Positions 62,701 to 64,000 of a stretch of DNA of 64,000 nt are shown here, piece by piece. The stretch's first letter is position 1, and every line of letters starts with the position of its first letter. Both the position numbers and the translations under genes were made by a program. The stretch is taken from positions 89,509,285-89,573,284 of the forward strand of contig NC_079488.1 of NCBI RefSeq assembly GCF_020520425.1, written 5' to 3'. Source of the DNA: Spinacia oleracea. Taxonomy: Eukaryota; Streptophyta; Magnoliopsida; Caryophyllales; Amaranthaceae. The notes under the pieces are model-generated. The model was given only the letters and a program-made list of their open reading frames with translations, did no database searches and was not told the DNA's origin.

Positions 62701-62776
62701 ATTCGTCTCGAATCCGGATTAGCTAGCCTTAAAGGTAAACCGGGTTATAACACCCAAAAAAAAAAAAAAAAAAAAA
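62701..62776 (+). repeat. SINE-like 3' end with poly(A), copy 2
   Basis: CGTCTCGAATCCGGATTAGC, then AAGGTAAACCGGGTTATAAC and about 20 A. Shared consensus plus poly(A) is the signature of retroposed SINEs. Confidence 0.5.
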
Positions 62777-63087
62777 TGAAAATATTCATTAAGTTCGTCA
62801 ACTACACGGACACACTACGTAATTTATCATGCCAAGTAATTTTTCAATTAGATCATCTTTCCATTTGTATAATTTGTTTCATTGTAGAACTAAGTGATTC
62901 AAATTAATAAACACCAAATTATATATATGTGAGACTTACGACAACATGTTTTTCATGTTTGTTCTAATGATTTAACTATTATTATTATTTTCCAAAATAG
63001 TTCATAGAAAATAAAATGTCACATAAACTTTTTTGTTATTTAGACTTCACGTTAACATTTATTTATAAATTAATGTGAAGGGATAAA

Positions 63088-63215
63088 CCATAATCGGTGG
63101 TTGGTTAAAATGGTAATAAGAGTTATCATCTACAGATGAGGGCTGGTTCAAACCTCATTGCATTGGTACGTGCCACAAAAATGTTTTTCACAACGCCTTT
63201 TAATATATTAATATA
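63088..63215 (+). repeat. SINE-like repeat with Pol III A and B boxes, copy 2
   Basis: A box TTGGTTAAAATGG (63101-63113) and B box GGTTCAAACC (63145-63154), correctly spaced, then the tail AACGCCTTTTAATATAT shared with 5380-5577. Confidence 0.5.
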
Positions 63216-63392
63216 GATATTTTCTCTGTTTTTTTAATTTACACAATATTTTCATCCGTATCACGTTTACAAATACAATATTTCATCATTAATATCTTTA
63301 ATTGTTACTCCCTTGTATTTTTTTAAAGAGTTACAATTACTATTTGCGGTTGTATTTTATTAGAAGTTACATGTTCATTTTGGTAACACTGA

Positions 63393-64000
63393 ATGCCCAA
63401 CGCCCGCGCTGCTCACGCGCTCCCAGCCAACGCCCCGGCCTGCTCGCCCCACACAGCCCAGCGTTGCACGCATGAGCCGCACACAACAGACCCGCAAGCG
63501 AAGCGCACAGCTGTCGTGCTCCCTCTTGCACCCTTTTTGTTCGTACGGTCAGTCGACCACCACCACCATTGCCGTGTCACTTTTTGGCCGGCCAATATAT
63601 TTCTCTTCTTCCTAATCTATCTCTATTTAAATTATGTTTAAATTATGGATATTTATGATTATTATTATGATTATTTTTTAAAATTATATTTGGGATTAGG
63701 TTATGAACACAAAAGTTGAGGATTTGATGATTAGATTATTGAGGATAATTTTATTTGAAGTAGTAGGAATTTTCAGATTTGTATATTAAAACTTCAATTT
63801 TTATGAGTTTAATTATATTTAATGTTGAATTAGGGTTAGGGTTTTAATTAAACTCATATGGTTAATTGATTAACATAGTTAGATGTCAATTTTAATTATG
63901 ATAATAAATAAAAATTCAGATTCGTTTTAAGTATTAATCAATTTTTAATGGCTTTATGCATGAAATTAATTAGATTTCATGCTAGGGTTTTAAACGATTA
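63393..64000. other. GC-rich block then AT-rich DNA, possibly part of an LTR cut by the window end
   Basis: A GC-rich, Ala/Pro-coding-looking block (63393-63600) passes abruptly into very AT-rich sequence, the same order as in the TR-GAG LTR (13250-13720 and onward). No LTR start or protein motif was found. A 5' portion of a gene is an alternative. Confidence 0.3.

Overview
The window is nuclear DNA of a flowering plant. It has two intron-containing plant housekeeping or signalling genes, many MITEs with TA target duplications, and several plant-type LTR retrotransposons. The recurring 9-mer TACTCCGTA and the repeat types suggest Caryophyllales (a spinach, beet or quinoa relative), but that is an impression and not proven. 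No bacterial genes, CRISPR arrays or rRNA were seen. Layout, left: a six-exon MAP kinase gene (MPK3 type, minus strand, 1869-4380) is followed by about 5 kb of MITEs, two of them nested (4.7-9.5 kb). Layout, centre-left: 9793-24782 is a large AT-rich element set in (TA)n microsatellites. It has sub-terminal inverted repeats, arrays of a 22-bp repeat, and two tRNA-like cloverleaves in inverted orientation. A very young non-autonomous Ty3/Gypsy element (12833-22261) has inserted exactly at the 3' end of one cloverleaf. It has gag, an extra acidic ORF, no pol, and almost identical 2.9-kb LTRs (TR-GAG type). Layout, centre-right: 25103-55083 is one old solo LTR (minus strand, 5-bp duplication ATCCA) that later received three other elements. 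A 12.4-kb (net) Athila-type Gypsy element (26829-49611) carries gag, a complete pol and a third ORF with the ATHILA ORF-1 signature. Inside its 5' LTR sits a 10.4-kb Copia-derived element with dead coding sequence but nearly identical LTRs (27263-37652). A 4.6-kb Ale-type Copia element (49966-54542) sits to the right. Target-site duplications fix every boundary, and LTR divergence agrees with the order of insertion. Layout, right: a nine-coding-exon cytosolic ascorbate peroxidase gene (minus strand, 57278-59412) has a 5'-leader intron, and a TATA box and heat-shock-type motif upstream. Beyond it lie nested MITEs, SINE-like sequences and possibly the start of another LTR cut by the window end. 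The two host genes are independent. Both are stress-related (MPK3 in immune and stress signalling, APX in peroxide removal), but nothing in the sequence links their regulation.
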